Positions 16,154 through 28,254 of a stretch of 64,000 bases of DNA are shown piece by piece. The stretch is taken from positions 744,001 to 808,000 of the forward strand of contig NZ_CP136964.1 of assembly GCF_002871345.2 (NCBI RefSeq). The letters run 5' to 3'. Both the position numbers and the translations under genes were made by a program. The stretch's first letter is position 1. Each line of letters opens with the position of its first letter. The notes below the pieces were generated by a model. It ran no database searches. It worked only from the letters and a program-made list of their open reading frames with translations, and was not told the origin of the DNA. This DNA is from Nosocomiicoccus massiliensis. GTDB taxonomy: Bacteria; Bacillota; Bacilli; Staphylococcales; Salinicoccaceae.

Positions 16154-17485
16154 TTAATCATTTTTCCTTGTCAGTGGCACTAGAGCCTCCACATGATACG
16201 TCTTTGAAAACATATTGTACGGCGTGACTGAACCGATTGTATATTTTTCACTTAATATTTTTAAATCTCTTCCAAGTGTTGCTGGATTACATGAGATATA
16301 CACAATTCTCTCTGGTTCCACTTGTAAAACTGTATCTAAAAATGTACGGTCGCACCCTTTCCTCGGTGGATCTATAAATAGTACATCGATATGTTTTTCG
16401 TTTACAATCTCTTTAATTTTCTCTTCAGCTTTACCATTTATATACGTCGCATTTTTTATGTCGTTTAACTTTGCATTGTCTCTTGCATCCTCGACTGCAC
16501 TTTCGACGATTTCTACACCGATTACTTCATCCACTTTGTCTGCTAATAATTGACCGATCGTACCAATACCTGAATACGCATCGATGACGACGTCTGTTTT
16601 TGTTAGTGCAGCCCGTTCGATTGCTTCACTATACATCTTTTCTGTAATTTCATGATTTACTTGATAAAACGATAAGTCTTTCACTTTAAATTGTTTATTT
16701 AATAACTCATCCACTATATATGACTTACCGTATCGTACGACTGAGTTGTAACTCGTGACGAGATTTGTTCTTTCAGTGTGAATGTTTTGAATGACACTTG
16801 TAATTCTAGCGTCTTGAACGAGTTCATCGACTAATGGTTTAAATGTATATGATTTACCATTCGTAACAAACACGATTTGTATTTCACTGTCATCGTGATT
16901 AGAACGGATGATTAAGTGCCTTAAAAACCCAGTATGTTTCTCTTCATTGTAAATTGAAATGTCGTATTTTACTATCAGTTTTCTTAACACTTCGATGATC
17001 TCGTTATGACTTCTTTTTTGAATCATACAATGATCGATATCGACGACGTCTTTACCATTTTTTTGAAATTGACCGATGACCACTTTACCACGCTGTTCTC
17101 TCACTGCAAACACTGTTTTATTTCGGTAATAATATAGTTCGTCAAGTTCAACTGTATCGTTCACTTCTATATCTTTAATATGACGTCTTAACGTATTTAA
17201 AACCGCTTCTTTTTTAAAGTCTCGTTCCTCGGTTTCATTCATATGTTGAACGTGGCATCCACCACAGATGTCATAATATTTACACGGTGGATTTACACGA
17301 TTTTCACTTCTCGATAAAACATCTACTACTTTCCCCTGACTAAACTTATTACCAGTCTGAGTGAGTGTATATGTAATTGTTTCATTTCTTATAGCGCCAT
17401 CTATAAACGCGAGGTGATTTTCTTTTACAACACCTCTACCGTCATGTGTATATCCTGACACTTTACTTTTATATGTATTGTCCAT
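16154..17485 (-). CDS. 23S rRNA (uracil-C5)-methyltransferase paralogue (RlmC/RlmCD type)
   Basis: 443 aa with a TRAM domain (about 1-60), cluster motif CKYYDICGGCHVQH, SAM motif DAYSGIGTIGQLLA, FIDPPRKGCD and catalytic cysteine ISCNPATLGRD. It is the one beside dgkB, the place where staphylococci carry their rumA-like gene. It shares architecture with the gene at 13169 but is clearly diverged, so the two probably modify different uridines. The AbiE pair sits between them. Confidence 0.9.
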   Translation of the reverse strand: MDNTYKSKVSGYTHDGRGVVKENHLAFIDGAIRNETITYTLTQTGNKFSQGKVVDVLSRSENRVNPPCKYYDICGGCHVQHMNETEERDFKKEAVLNTLRRHIKDIEVNDTVELDELYYYRNKTVFAVREQRGKVVIGQFQKNGKDVVDIDHCMIQKRSHNEIIEVLRKLIVKYDISIYNEEKHTGFLRHLIIRSNHDDSEIQIVFVTNGKSYTFKPLVDELVQDARITSVIQNIHTERTNLVTSYNSVVRYGKSYIVDELLNKQFKVKDLSFYQVNHEITEKMYSEAIERAALTKTDVVIDAYSGIGTIGQLLADKVDEVIGVEIVESAVEDARDNAKLNDIKNATYINGKAEEKIKEIVNEKHIDVLFIDPPRKGCDRTFLDTVLQVEPERIVYISCNPATLGRDLKILSEKYTIGSVTPYNMFSKTYHVEALVPLTRKND

Positions 17486-17561
17486 GTGATCCCCTGTTTT
17501 CTCTTTTAAAAATAGATGAAATTAATTATAATATTTATATTAAGATTTGGGAGGGTATGTT

Positions 17562-17786
17562 GTGAGAGCGAGTGGTTTGATGTTATGGGTTCTATTTGCA
17601 TATATTCTTTTTACTGCATTTGAACTTGGCTTACCAGCAATCATTATGACTGGTGTCTCATTTTTTATTGCGTTAAATTTTACCCTCGTAAGAAATACGC
17701 ATATTGAAGCATTTAACGAAAAACATAAAACGACGTTCGATGAAGAAATCGAGTCGATTAAAAATGAACAAAAAAACGAAGAATAA
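17562..17786 (+). CDS. Small membrane protein (74 aa), unknown function
   Basis: Two hydrophobic helices (LMLWVLFAYILFTAF and LPAIIMTGVSFFIALNFTLV) followed by a charged tail rich in Glu and Lys (FNEKHKTTFDEEIESIKNEQ). The GTG at 17562 is chosen because GGGAGGGT is six bases upstream; the earlier TTG overlaps that site. It is transcribed away from the methyltransferase and converges on dgkB. Confidence 0.7.
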   Translation: MRASGLMLWVLFAYILFTAFELGLPAIIMTGVSFFIALNFTLVRNTHIEAFNEKHKTTFDEEIESIKNEQKNEE

Positions 17787-17808
17787 CCAAAGCGGTTATT
17801 CTTTTTTA
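17781..17808. terminator. Terminator shared by small membrane gene and dgkB
   Basis: AAGAATAACC / GGTTATTCTT stem with loop AAAGC followed by TTTTAATTC on the plus strand. It overlaps both stop regions. Confidence 0.8.
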
Positions 17809-18683
17809 ATTCTTACTTTAATGGCTTGTTGTAAATTTTTAAAATGTGCAGGTAACACACCACCGAGTTCTCCGTCTAAATTTAACTGTACTTCTTCGAA
17901 ACTCGAGACATATAGCTCTCTTGATTTAAAGTATTTTACTTTATCGTGCTTTAAATGCTCCCCACGCATCGCAAGCGTTAAAACGTGTGCAAGCTCTGCT
18001 AAATTGACCTCTTCTAATATTAAAACCGAAAAATATCCGTCGTCTAACTCAGCATCTGGTACGAGTTGTTCAAATCCGCCAATCGAGTTTGTTAAACCGA
18101 TTAAAAACAACATAACACGTCCTGTGTAAACATCATCATCGTGTTCAATTCGTATTGGGAATGATGTAATTTGCGGGATAAGTTCAATTCCTTTTACGTA
18201 ATATGCAAGAGATCCGATAACTGCCTTTAAGCGACTCGGTGCTTCGTAAGACACCTCTGTAATCTTACCGCCCCCACCGATATTCATAAAGTATTTACCG
18301 TTCATTAGACCGAGGTCTATCGCAAATGGTTCACCTTCAATAATATAGTCGAGCGCTTCAAAAATATCACTCGGTATACCTAGCGCTCGTGTAAAATCAT
18401 TTACTGTCCCCATTGGGATAATCCCAAACTCAGGTGGTGTATCATGCTGAAGTAGGCCGTTAATGACTTCATTTACCGTACCGTCTCCACCAACCGCAAT
18501 GACTAAATCAAACTCGAGTTCACATGCACGTTTCGCAGCAACAATCGCATCACCAATACCAGTCGTTCTATGTGCACTCGCAATGTACCCTGCACGCTCT
18601 AAACGTTCGAGAATTTGAGGAAGTTGTTGCTCAAACACTTCTCGCCCTGCCGTCGGATTATATATAATACGTGCTGTTTTCAT
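17796..18683 (-). CDS. dgkB: Diacylglycerol kinase
   Basis: 295 aa soluble lipid kinase that phosphorylates diacylglycerol to phosphatidate, recycling the lipid released by lipoteichoic acid synthesis. The DAGK catalytic signature IAVGGDGTVNEVINGL is at about residues 60-75, with IPMGTVNDFTRALGIP and a GGGGKITEVSYEAP segment following. Length and position next to an rlmD-type gene and gatB match Staphylococcus dgkB. Confidence 0.93.
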   Translation of the reverse strand: MKTARIIYNPTAGREVFEQQLPQILERLERAGYIASAHRTTGIGDAIVAAKRACELEFDLVIAVGGDGTVNEVINGLLQHDTPPEFGIIPMGTVNDFTRALGIPSDIFEALDYIIEGEPFAIDLGLMNGKYFMNIGGGGKITEVSYEAPSRLKAVIGSLAYYVKGIELIPQITSFPIRIEHDDDVYTGRVMLFLIGLTNSIGGFEQLVPDAELDDGYFSVLILEEVNLAELAHVLTLAMRGEHLKHDKVKYFKSRELYVSSFEEVQLNLDGELGGVLPAHFKNLQQAIKVRIKKE

Positions 18684-18822
18684 AAGCTATCACCTACGCA
18701 TATTTGATCGTACTAACAATATTTGCTCATGTTAATGAAAAATATTTTTAAATATGGTATTATCTAATCTAGATAATTGTATCATATATAATATAGACAT
18801 TAAAAAATTACGAGGAGATTTG

Positions 18823-19593
18823 ATGAAAAAACTAATTATTGTCCTACTTTCACTAGTATTTTTATTTTTATTATACTTAAATTTTTTACACGAAAATAAG
18901 AGTAACGTAGATAATAATAACAATACTAGTCAAGTAGAAAATTCCAGTAACAGCGATAACCAAAAAGATAAAAACGATCACACGAACAAAGAAGATGATG
19001 GAAAAGAAGAAGCTTCTACATCAGAAAATAATGTTTCAAGTGAACCACTTATATTTAATGAAGATGTCATCCAAGATAAGTATGATGCAAACATTCAAAA
19101 CAACGAACCGTTAACGGTCGATGTTGTATTACCGACGTATTATAGCGATGCATTCATGAACGATTTAAAAGAAGCATTTAACAATACGACGATTGGATTT
19201 AATCGTATCGATATCGATGTTAATTCTGGTCAACTTGCACAGTTAAACATTAATGACAGTGCTGATGTCGTGCTGTTAAGCGCACTCCAAATTCAAGACT
19301 ATAACGAAGAGGTCCTTCCAAGTCACGACTTACCAAACGTATTACGTATGTATATGTCGCTACTTGAAGCAAATAAGACAGCTGTCATTTTAAGTGAACC
19401 AAACGCACATGCGCATGTTAACTTACAAAACGTATTAGAAGATGATCAAGCATTTATGAGAGAGAACGATTATTTCTACGTTGATAATAGTAGAATAGAG
19501 CTCGATGACATGTATGATTACAATCAAAACGTATTAACTCGTGAAGCTGAAAAAGAAGTTGCTAAAAATATTAGAGACTTCTTCTTACAATAA
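18823..19593 (+). CDS. Membrane-anchored extracellular protein, possibly SGNH-hydrolase-like
   Basis: 256 aa. An N-terminal signal anchor (KKLIIVLLSLVFLFLLYLNF) is followed by a low-complexity Asn/Ser/Asp/Lys linker (about 28-75) and a folded domain from PLTVDVVLPTYY. The start is the ATG at 18823 with GAGGAG upstream. Features such as ADVVLLSALQIQDYN and KTAVILSEPNAHAH recall SGNH-type folds of staphylococcal surface proteins, but no clear GDS motif or catalytic triad is visible, so the enzyme activity is unproven. Confidence 0.65.
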   Translation: MKKLIIVLLSLVFLFLLYLNFLHENKSNVDNNNNTSQVENSSNSDNQKDKNDHTNKEDDGKEEASTSENNVSSEPLIFNEDVIQDKYDANIQNNEPLTVDVVLPTYYSDAFMNDLKEAFNNTTIGFNRIDIDVNSGQLAQLNINDSADVVLLSALQIQDYNEEVLPSHDLPNVLRMYMSLLEANKTAVILSEPNAHAHVNLQNVLEDDQAFMRENDYFYVDNSRIELDDMYDYNQNVLTREAEKEVAKNIRDFFLQ

Positions 19594-19594
19594 T

Positions 19595-19636
19595 AAAAGA
19601 CTTTGCACCTAAAGTTTAGGTGCAAAGTCTTTTTTT
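19595..19636. terminator. Strong bidirectional terminator
   Basis: AAAAGACTTTGCACCTAAA and its exact complement (19615-19633), separated by one base in sequence and closing on a small loop, with T-runs on both sides. It separates the surface-protein gene from gatB. Confidence 0.92.
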
Positions 19637-19641
19637 AAATA

Positions 19642-21072
19642 TTATCTCTTATTAATTTCTTCTAAAAGAATCTTGTTAACCATTTGTGGGTTTGCTTGTC
19701 CACGTGATTTTTTCATAATTTGTCCTACTAAGAATCCAATCGCACGGTCTTTACCATCTTTAAAGTCTGCGATTGATTGAGGGTTCTCATTGAGTACTTC
19801 TTCGACCATTTCACCAAGTACTGCTGGGTCTGAAATTTGTTCCATACCGAGCTTTTTAGCTGTTGCTTTTGCTTCTCCACCGTTTTTAATTAATTCAGAG
19901 AATAATTTTTTCGCTTGTTTACCTGAAATTGTACCGTCTTCAATAAGTCCGATCATTTCAGCTAAGTTTTTCGGTGTAATTTCTGTGTCGTGAAGTTCTA
20001 CTTGTTGTTTGTTTAAGTACTCGTTCACACTTGTCATGATCCAGTTTGATGCAAGTTTTGGATCTGCTTTATGTGTTTCGACCATCTCGTTAAAGAAGTC
20101 TGAGTGTTCTTTTGTGAGTGTTAAAATATCTGCGTCATATTCTGGTAAACCGTACTCTTCTAAGTAGCGTGTTTTTAACTCGTCTGGGAGTACTGGAATA
20201 CTTGCTTTTACAGATTCTCTCCACTCGTCACTAATTCTTACAGGTCCAAGGTCTGGATCTCTAAAGTAACGGTAATCATCTGCTGTTTCTTTAACACGCA
20301 TTAAAATTGTTTCGCCAGTTTTTTCGTCAAAACGTCTCGTTTCTTGTTTGATTTCTCCACCTGACATTAGGACTTGTTGTTGGCGTTTTTCTTCGAATTC
20401 TAAACCTTTACGTACGTGGTTAAATGAGTTTAAGTTCTTTAACTCTGTTTTCGTACCGAATTCATCTTGTCCGTATGGACGAATTGAGATGTTCGCATCC
20501 GCACGTAATGATCCTTCTTCCATTTTAACGTCAGAAACACCTGTATATTGGATGATCGATTTTAGTTTTTCTAAATATTTGTATGCCTCTTCAGGTGTAC
20601 GAATATCTGGTTCAGATACGATTTCTACAAGTGCTGAACCATGACGGTTTAAGTCGACGAGTGAATGGTCGTCTTTATGGACTGATTTACCAGCATCCGC
20701 TTCTAAGTGTAGACGCGTGATACCGATTTTTTTCTTTTTACCATCCACTTCAATTTCGATATGTCCGTGCTGACCGATTGGTTCTTTATCCTGCGTAATT
20801 TGGTACGCACTCGGGTTATCTGGATAGAAGTAATGCTTTCTGTCAAATCGAGTAACAGATGGAATTTCCATATTTAAAGCAAGAGCTGCTTTCATTGCGT
20901 ACTCGATTGCTGTTTTGTTAACGACTGGTAACGCACCAGGATGTGCAAGCTCCATAACAGAAAGGTTTGTATTTGGTTCTGCACCAAAGTGTGAAGGTGC
21001 ACCTGAGAATACTTTTGATTTTGTATTTAGCTCGACGTGTACTTCGAGTCCGATTACTGTTTCAAAATGCAT
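19642..21072 (-). CDS. gatB: Aspartyl/glutamyl-tRNA amidotransferase subunit B
   Basis: 476 aa, full length. It begins [22 protein letters not shown], the family signature, with the kinase/cradle domain over residues 1-290 and the tRNA-binding YqeY-like tail domain ending [23 protein letters not shown]. With GatA and GatC it converts mischarged Glu-tRNA(Gln) and Asp-tRNA(Asn). It starts directly after gatA in the gatCAB operon. Confidence 0.97.
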   Translation of the reverse strand: MHFETVIGLEVHVELNTKSKVFSGAPSHFGAEPNTNLSVMELAHPGALPVVNKTAIEYAMKAALALNMEIPSVTRFDRKHYFYPDNPSAYQITQDKEPIGQHGHIEIEVDGKKKKIGITRLHLEADAGKSVHKDDHSLVDLNRHGSALVEIVSEPDIRTPEEAYKYLEKLKSIIQYTGVSDVKMEEGSLRADANISIRPYGQDEFGTKTELKNLNSFNHVRKGLEFEEKRQQQVLMSGGEIKQETRRFDEKTGETILMRVKETADDYRYFRDPDLGPVRISDEWRESVKASIPVLPDELKTRYLEEYGLPEYDADILTLTKEHSDFFNEMVETHKADPKLASNWIMTSVNEYLNKQQVELHDTEITPKNLAEMIGLIEDGTISGKQAKKLFSELIKNGGEAKATAKKLGMEQISDPAVLGEMVEEVLNENPQSIADFKDGKDRAIGFLVGQIMKKSRGQANPQMVNKILLEEINKR

Positions 21073-22539
21073 TTATTTAACCTCCAATGTGAGATTTTTT
21101 AATTCATCGTGAAGATTAAATTGTTGTTCGAATTTATACGCAGCATTGTAAATCTTACTTTCTTCGTAGTGATTTCCAATGATTTGTAATCCGATTGGAC
21201 GATTATCTTCAGTTAAGCCACACGGTACTGATAATGCTGGTAATCCTGTTAAGTTTGCAGGGATTGTTAAGATGTCTGTCATCCATACATTCTCGTCTGG
21301 TTTACCAAATTCATGTGCTGGTGCAGCTGTTGTTGGTGTTAATATGAGATCGAATTTCGATAAAACTTCCGCAAATTCTTCCATTACTAATCGGCGTACT
21401 TTTTGCGCTTGTTCGAAGTAATCTTCAAAATGACCTGCTTGTAACATATACGTACCTAAAATGATACGGCGTTTTACTTCGTCACCGAAACCTTCTCCAC
21501 GTGTTTTCTTATATAAGTCTTCTAAGTTTTCTGCTTCAGCACGGTAACCGTAACGAATTCCGTCAAAGCGTGCTAAGTTAGAAAATGCTTCACTTGAACT
21601 TACGATTTCATAAATTGAAATGACTTTGTCTAAATGATCGATACTGACTTCTTCAACTTCAGCACCGAGTGATTTAAACGTTTCAACTGCTTTTTCAATG
21701 CTTTCACGTACTTCAGCGTTAACATCTTCTGTCATTAATTCTTTAACGACTGCGATTTTCATACCCTTAATATCGTTATCGATGTTTGTTAAGAAATCCG
21801 CTTCTTTGTCCGCAGTTGTACCGTCAAACTCATCGAGTCCACTTAAAACGTTTAAAAGTATCGCATTATCTTTTACCGTCTTTGTAATTGGGCCAATTGT
21901 GTCAAATGATGAACCGAATGCAATGCCACCAAAACGTGATACTCTTCCATACGTTGGTTTCATACCAACGACACCGTTAAAGCTTGCAGGTTGACGAATT
22001 GATCCACCAGTATCAGTTCCGAGCGCTGCTGGCACAAATCCTGCCGCAACTGCAGCTGCAGAGCCACCTGAAGATCCACCTGGAACGAGTTTTGTGCTCC
22101 AAGCGTTTGTCGTCTTTTTATAATAGGACGTTTCAGTTGTAGATCCCATCGCAAACTCGTCTAAGTTAATTTTACCGAGACTAATTGTTTCTGCGTCTTT
22201 TAACTTTTTAACGACCGTCGCGTCGTTAATTGGTATAAAGTTTTCAAGCATTTTAGATGCTGCTGTTGTCGTGATCCCTTTTGTTAAAATGTTATTTTTA
22301 ATACCGACCGGTAATCCAAATAGTTCACCTGTCATTTCATCTTTTGCTTGCAATTCATCAAGATGCTTTGCTTCTTTTAATGCGTCTTCTTTCGTTAATT
22401 TGATGAATGACTGAACGCTATTATCATGCGCTTCAATATGTTTATATAATCCTTCAACGACTTCTGAAGGTGTGAGTTCTTTTTGCTTAATTTTTGATAC
22501 GATTTCTTCAACCGTTAAATGATGAATGTTAGTCACCAA
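21073..22539 (-). CDS. gatA: Glutamyl-tRNA(Gln) amidotransferase subunit A
   Basis: 488 aa amidase-signature enzyme releasing ammonia from glutamine for the GatCAB complex. The catalytic Lys is in GLPVGIKNNI and the Ser-cis-Ser pair in the glycine-rich stretch PGGSSGGSAAAVAAG and GTDTGGSIRQPA. Its stop is immediately followed by the gatB ATG, and it begins nine bases after gatC, with AGGAGGGACATT before its start. Confidence 0.97.
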   Translation of the reverse strand: MVTNIHHLTVEEIVSKIKQKELTPSEVVEGLYKHIEAHDNSVQSFIKLTKEDALKEAKHLDELQAKDEMTGELFGLPVGIKNNILTKGITTTAASKMLENFIPINDATVVKKLKDAETISLGKINLDEFAMGSTTETSYYKKTTNAWSTKLVPGGSSGGSAAAVAAGFVPAALGTDTGGSIRQPASFNGVVGMKPTYGRVSRFGGIAFGSSFDTIGPITKTVKDNAILLNVLSGLDEFDGTTADKEADFLTNIDNDIKGMKIAVVKELMTEDVNAEVRESIEKAVETFKSLGAEVEEVSIDHLDKVISIYEIVSSSEAFSNLARFDGIRYGYRAEAENLEDLYKKTRGEGFGDEVKRRIILGTYMLQAGHFEDYFEQAQKVRRLVMEEFAEVLSKFDLILTPTTAAPAHEFGKPDENVWMTDILTIPANLTGLPALSVPCGLTEDNRPIGLQIIGNHYEESKIYNAAYKFEQQFNLHDELKNLTLEVK

Positions 22540-22547
22540 TGTCCCTC

Positions 22548-22838
22548 CTAGGAAATCATTTTTGGTACTTTAAATTGTCCGTCTTCTGTTGATTCTGAGT
22601 TTAATAACGCGTCTTCAATCGACACTTGATTGTTTGGATCGTCTTCACGTACGACGTCATAAATCTCTAACGCATGTGTTGCTGGTTCAACGTCAGATAA
22701 GTCCATGTTTTTTAAATCCTCTGCACGTTGTACGATGTCTGTAATAGACTCGGCATAACGCGTTGCTTCATCTTCAGTTAATGCAACTTTCGCAACGTCT
22801 GCCATCTTTAGTACTTCTTCTTTTGATACTGTTGGCAT
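22548..22838 (-). CDS. gatC: Aspartyl/glutamyl-tRNA amidotransferase subunit C
   Basis: 96 aa, the usual GatC length. It begins PTVSKEEVLKMADVAKVAL and ends with the motif FKVPKMIS, both typical. It wraps around GatA and stabilises the complex. First gene of the gatCAB operon, with AGGAGGATATTT before the ATG and camS upstream. Confidence 0.95.
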   Translation of the reverse strand: MPTVSKEEVLKMADVAKVALTEDEATRYAESITDIVQRAEDLKNMDLSDVEPATHALEIYDVVREDDPNNQVSIEDALLNSESTEDGQFKVPKMIS

Positions 22839-22902
22839 AAATATCCTCCTTTTTAAAACACGTATTATTTTATCAAAATATACGTCTCAATTCTATTGTT
22901 TG

Positions 22903-24108
22903 TTATTCTGTAATATAAAGTTCCGTATTCTCTTCACCGTCAGACGTAATAATCGAATACACTTTTGACTTATCTTGAATCTTTGCTTGAACTTTTGTGC
23001 CTTTAAAATGTTTTTCGACAAGTTCATACACGAATTGGCTTAAACCGACCATTTCACCACGTGACTCGTATTCAAATGGTATTTCAATCGATAACTCGTC
23101 GAGTTTACCGTCACGAATCACACCGCGTCCGACACTTGTAGAAAATGATTTAAAGTAACTTTCGAGTTCTCGGTTAAATGCACGATATTCGCTATTTACT
23201 TCTTCTGGTACTGATTCATTATTTGATGGTAGTAAAACGTTCTGTTCATCGATCGTTTCAAACTTAGGAATTTCTTTTACACCTGGTTCAACAACCGCGT
23301 AGGATACGAAGTTACCAGGTATAATATCGGTTCCTTTTGATTGGATAAAGATTGCAAATACGACTTTTTTATCGACATAATCACTGTTTTCTCGAAGTCT
23401 CTCTAAAATTTCACGCGCCATATCTTCGCCCTCTTTTTGAACGACTTCTAAATCTAAATCTTTTTGATATGTCGTACCATACTGCTCTTTTTGATATAAG
23501 TACTCACTGTTCATTGCAAGTCCGAACGTAATCCCTTCGAACGTCTGATTACCTTCTTCGTCAATTTTTAAGTAATCTTGTTCAAGTATATGAGATAAGT
23601 AAAGTGGCGCGTTCTCTGCAAGTTTTTCTGGATCTTCTTCTCCGTTGTTTGATGGGTTTAACCCTAAGTTACTAAATGCACCTGTCCTTTTAAGTGTTGC
23701 TTCATCCATCTCATCGATTTGCTCTTTCGTATATTGACGTTTTAAATACTCGCGAGTCATTTTATCAGACATAATTTGTCCTTCTCGAAACACGTATTCA
23801 TTTGTCGGAAAGAATCTTTTCGACTGCTCAAAAAGGCCTTTTTCAAATGCTTCCATATTATACGTTGAAACCATGTTAGAACTTGTTAACCCGCGTGCTG
23901 GAGAGAGTTCGTATGGTAAGACAGATTGGTAATAATCGCTTGAAATACTTTGTGTGACACTATCTTGTACATCTTCATTTCGTACTGTTTGAACGTTATT
24001 GTTATTTTCATCGTTATTTTCTGACGCATTCTCAACGTCGACAGACGTATTCGAACATGCCGTTAATATCGCTGTACCAAACAACGTACTCATTACAAGT
24101 TTTTTCAT
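22903..24108 (-). CDS. camS: CamS family sex-pheromone-precursor lipoprotein
   Basis: 401 aa lipoprotein. Signal peptide MKKLVMSTLFGTAILTAC ends in the lipobox LTAC; an Asn/Glu-rich linker follows, then the CamS domain with LTSSNMVSTYN, FPTNEYVFREGQ and a terminal TELYITE. In staphylococci CamS is the precursor of an enterococcal-like cAM373 pheromone peptide derived from the signal sequence, and it lies next to ligA as here. It starts three bases after the ligA stop. Confidence 0.93.
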   Translation of the reverse strand: MKKLVMSTLFGTAILTACSNTSVDVENASENNDENNNNVQTVRNEDVQDSVTQSISSDYYQSVLPYELSPARGLTSSNMVSTYNMEAFEKGLFEQSKRFFPTNEYVFREGQIMSDKMTREYLKRQYTKEQIDEMDEATLKRTGAFSNLGLNPSNNGEEDPEKLAENAPLYLSHILEQDYLKIDEEGNQTFEGITFGLAMNSEYLYQKEQYGTTYQKDLDLEVVQKEGEDMAREILERLRENSDYVDKKVVFAIFIQSKGTDIIPGNFVSYAVVEPGVKEIPKFETIDEQNVLLPSNNESVPEEVNSEYRAFNRELESYFKSFSTSVGRGVIRDGKLDELSIEIPFEYESRGEMVGLSQFVYELVEKHFKGTKVQAKIQDKSKVYSIITSDGEENTELYITE

Positions 24109-24111
24109 CTG

Positions 24112-26085
<1,974 letters not shown>

Positions 26086-26088
26086 TTA

Positions 26089-28254
26089 TCACCCTTTCTT
26101 TTCAATTGGCGCAAATTTCGCAAGTAACCGTTTCGGACCGACTTTTGAAAATACGATATCGAGCTCTTCACTGTCACCTGAACCGTTAATTGCTGTAATC
26201 ATCCCGTCACCAAACGTTTTATGCGTTACTTTATCGCCGACGTTAAATGTTACGCCACTATTATCTGTAAACACTTGGCTTTTACTACGTGGACGTTTCT
26301 TACTGTTACTACTACGTCCGTCGTATACAGAAATGAGGGATTCACCTTCAACTAAATCTGCTGGTATTTCTGACCAGAATTGGCTTTCCATTGCGTTATT
26401 TGTTCGACCAAATATAGTACGTGACGTCGCACGTGAAATGATTAAGCGCTCCATCGCACGTGTAATCGCGACGTACATAAGTCTGCGCTCTTCTTCGAGT
26501 TCTTCTTCAGTATCCATCGATCTATATGAAGGAAATAGCCCTTCTTCAAGACCGACGATGAAAATCACTTTAAACTCGAGTCCTTTAGAGGCGTGGATTG
26601 TCATAAGTGTGACAGCATCTGTGTCGTCAACACTATCTTGATCACTAACGAGTGCCATATCACTTAAAAAGTCAAAGAGCAGTTCGTCTCCAATCGTATG
26701 TGTTTCGTCAAATTCTTTCGTTACTGTTTTAAACTCTTCTAAGTTTTCTATTCGTGAATTACTTTCAAGTGTGTTTTCACGGATAAGCATATTTAAATAT
26801 CCAGTGTCGTGGAGTATTTCATCGACTAAGTCTGTAATCGACATAAACTTAGACTTTTCTTTTAAGTTTTCAAGTACACTTAATAATTGTGCTAAGTTTT
26901 CAGCGTTTTTCTTTGATAGACCGATGAAATCCGCGTCTTTAATTGCGTCGTATATGCTCGAATTTAACGCGTTCGCGTGTTGCTTTAACGTGTCGATCGT
27001 CTTCGGTCCGATTCCACGCTTTGGTGTATTAATAATACGTTCCATTGCGATATCATCGTGGATATTTAAAACGACTTTCATATAACTCATTAAGTCTTTA
27101 ATTTCTTTACGTTGATAGAACTTCATACCACCAACCATATTATATGGTAGGGATGATTTTACGAGTGCATCTTCGATTGCACGTGACTGTGAGTTTGCGC
27201 GGTATAATACAGCCATGTCGTTAAATCTGTATCCTTCATTTTTGAGTTTTTGAATCTGTTTAACGACACGCTGGCCTTCTTCTCGTTCGTTTTGAGAGAC
27301 GATTGATGTAATTTTTTCACCTTTACCACGACTTGTCACTAAATTTTTCGGTACGCGGCTCGTATTGTTTTCGATGACGTTATTCGCTGCGTCTAATATA
27401 CGCTGATGCGAGCGGTAGTTTTCTTCGAGTAAAATCGTCTTTACGTTATCGTAGTCTTTTTCGAAGTTTAAAATATTCATAATATCTGCACCGCGGAATT
27501 TGTAAATTGACTGATCGCTATCCCCAACGACGCAAATATTTTCATATTTTTGACTAAGCATATAGACGAGCTGATATTGTGCATGGTTCGTATCTTGATA
27601 TTCATCGACATGAATATATTGAAATTTTGTTTGGTAATAATTTAAGATTGCTTCATCTTTTTGAAACAGTTGTATCGTCAGCATAATTAAATCGTCAAAA
27701 TCTAGCGCACTGTTACGATATAAAATTTCTTGGTATGACGTATATATATCCGCATTTAGTTTTTCTCTAAAATCATATGCGTTTTCTTTCGCTTCTTTTT
27801 CAGTAATTAATGCGTTTTTAAAGTTTGAAATAGCATTTAAAAACTGGCGGGGTGGATATTGTTTTTGGTCTATATTCATCGATTTTAAAACATCTTTTAC
27901 GACATTGAGCTGATCTGTCGTGTCTAAGATTGAAAAACTTCTATCGTAGCCGAGTTTGTCGATATCTCGTCTTAAAATTCTAACGCACATCGCGTGGAAC
28001 GTTGAAATCCACATTTTAGATGTGTCGTCGTCGATTAGTTTGTCGACACGCTCTTTCATTTCTTTCGCTGCTTTATTTGTAAATGTGATCGCTAAAATGT
28101 TATAGCTTGGCACATCTTTTTCTTCAATTAAATATGCGATACGATGCGTTAACACACGTGTTTTTCCACTTCCAGCTCCCGCCATAACGAGGACAGGGCC
28201 TTCTGTTGTCGTAATTGCTTCATATTGCGCTCGGTTCATTAAAGATAAATCCAT
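26089..28254 (-). CDS. pcrA: ATP-dependent DNA helicase PcrA
   Basis: 721 aa UvrD-type superfamily 1 helicase. Motifs: VMAGAGSGKTRVLTHR (Walker A), VDEYQDTNHAQY (II), VVGDSDQSIYKFRGA (III), LEENYRS (IV), TIHASKGLEFKVIFI (V) and MYVAITRAMERL (VI). The C-terminal ~70 residues carry the conserved VGDKVTHKTFGDGMI domain that contacts RNA polymerase. Its ATG overlaps the pcrB stop by one base (TAATG). Confidence 0.97.
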   Translation of the reverse strand: MDLSLMNRAQYEAITTTEGPVLVMAGAGSGKTRVLTHRIAYLIEEKDVPSYNILAITFTNKAAKEMKERVDKLIDDDTSKMWISTFHAMCVRILRRDIDKLGYDRSFSILDTTDQLNVVKDVLKSMNIDQKQYPPRQFLNAISNFKNALITEKEAKENAYDFREKLNADIYTSYQEILYRNSALDFDDLIMLTIQLFQKDEAILNYYQTKFQYIHVDEYQDTNHAQYQLVYMLSQKYENICVVGDSDQSIYKFRGADIMNILNFEKDYDNVKTILLEENYRSHQRILDAANNVIENNTSRVPKNLVTSRGKGEKITSIVSQNEREEGQRVVKQIQKLKNEGYRFNDMAVLYRANSQSRAIEDALVKSSLPYNMVGGMKFYQRKEIKDLMSYMKVVLNIHDDIAMERIINTPKRGIGPKTIDTLKQHANALNSSIYDAIKDADFIGLSKKNAENLAQLLSVLENLKEKSKFMSITDLVDEILHDTGYLNMLIRENTLESNSRIENLEEFKTVTKEFDETHTIGDELLFDFLSDMALVSDQDSVDDTDAVTLMTIHASKGLEFKVIFIVGLEEGLFPSYRSMDTEEELEEERRLMYVAITRAMERLIISRATSRTIFGRTNNAMESQFWSEIPADLVEGESLISVYDGRSSNSKKRPRSKSQVFTDNSGVTFNVGDKVTHKTFGDGMITAINGSGDSEELDIVFSKVGPKRLLAKFAPIEKKG

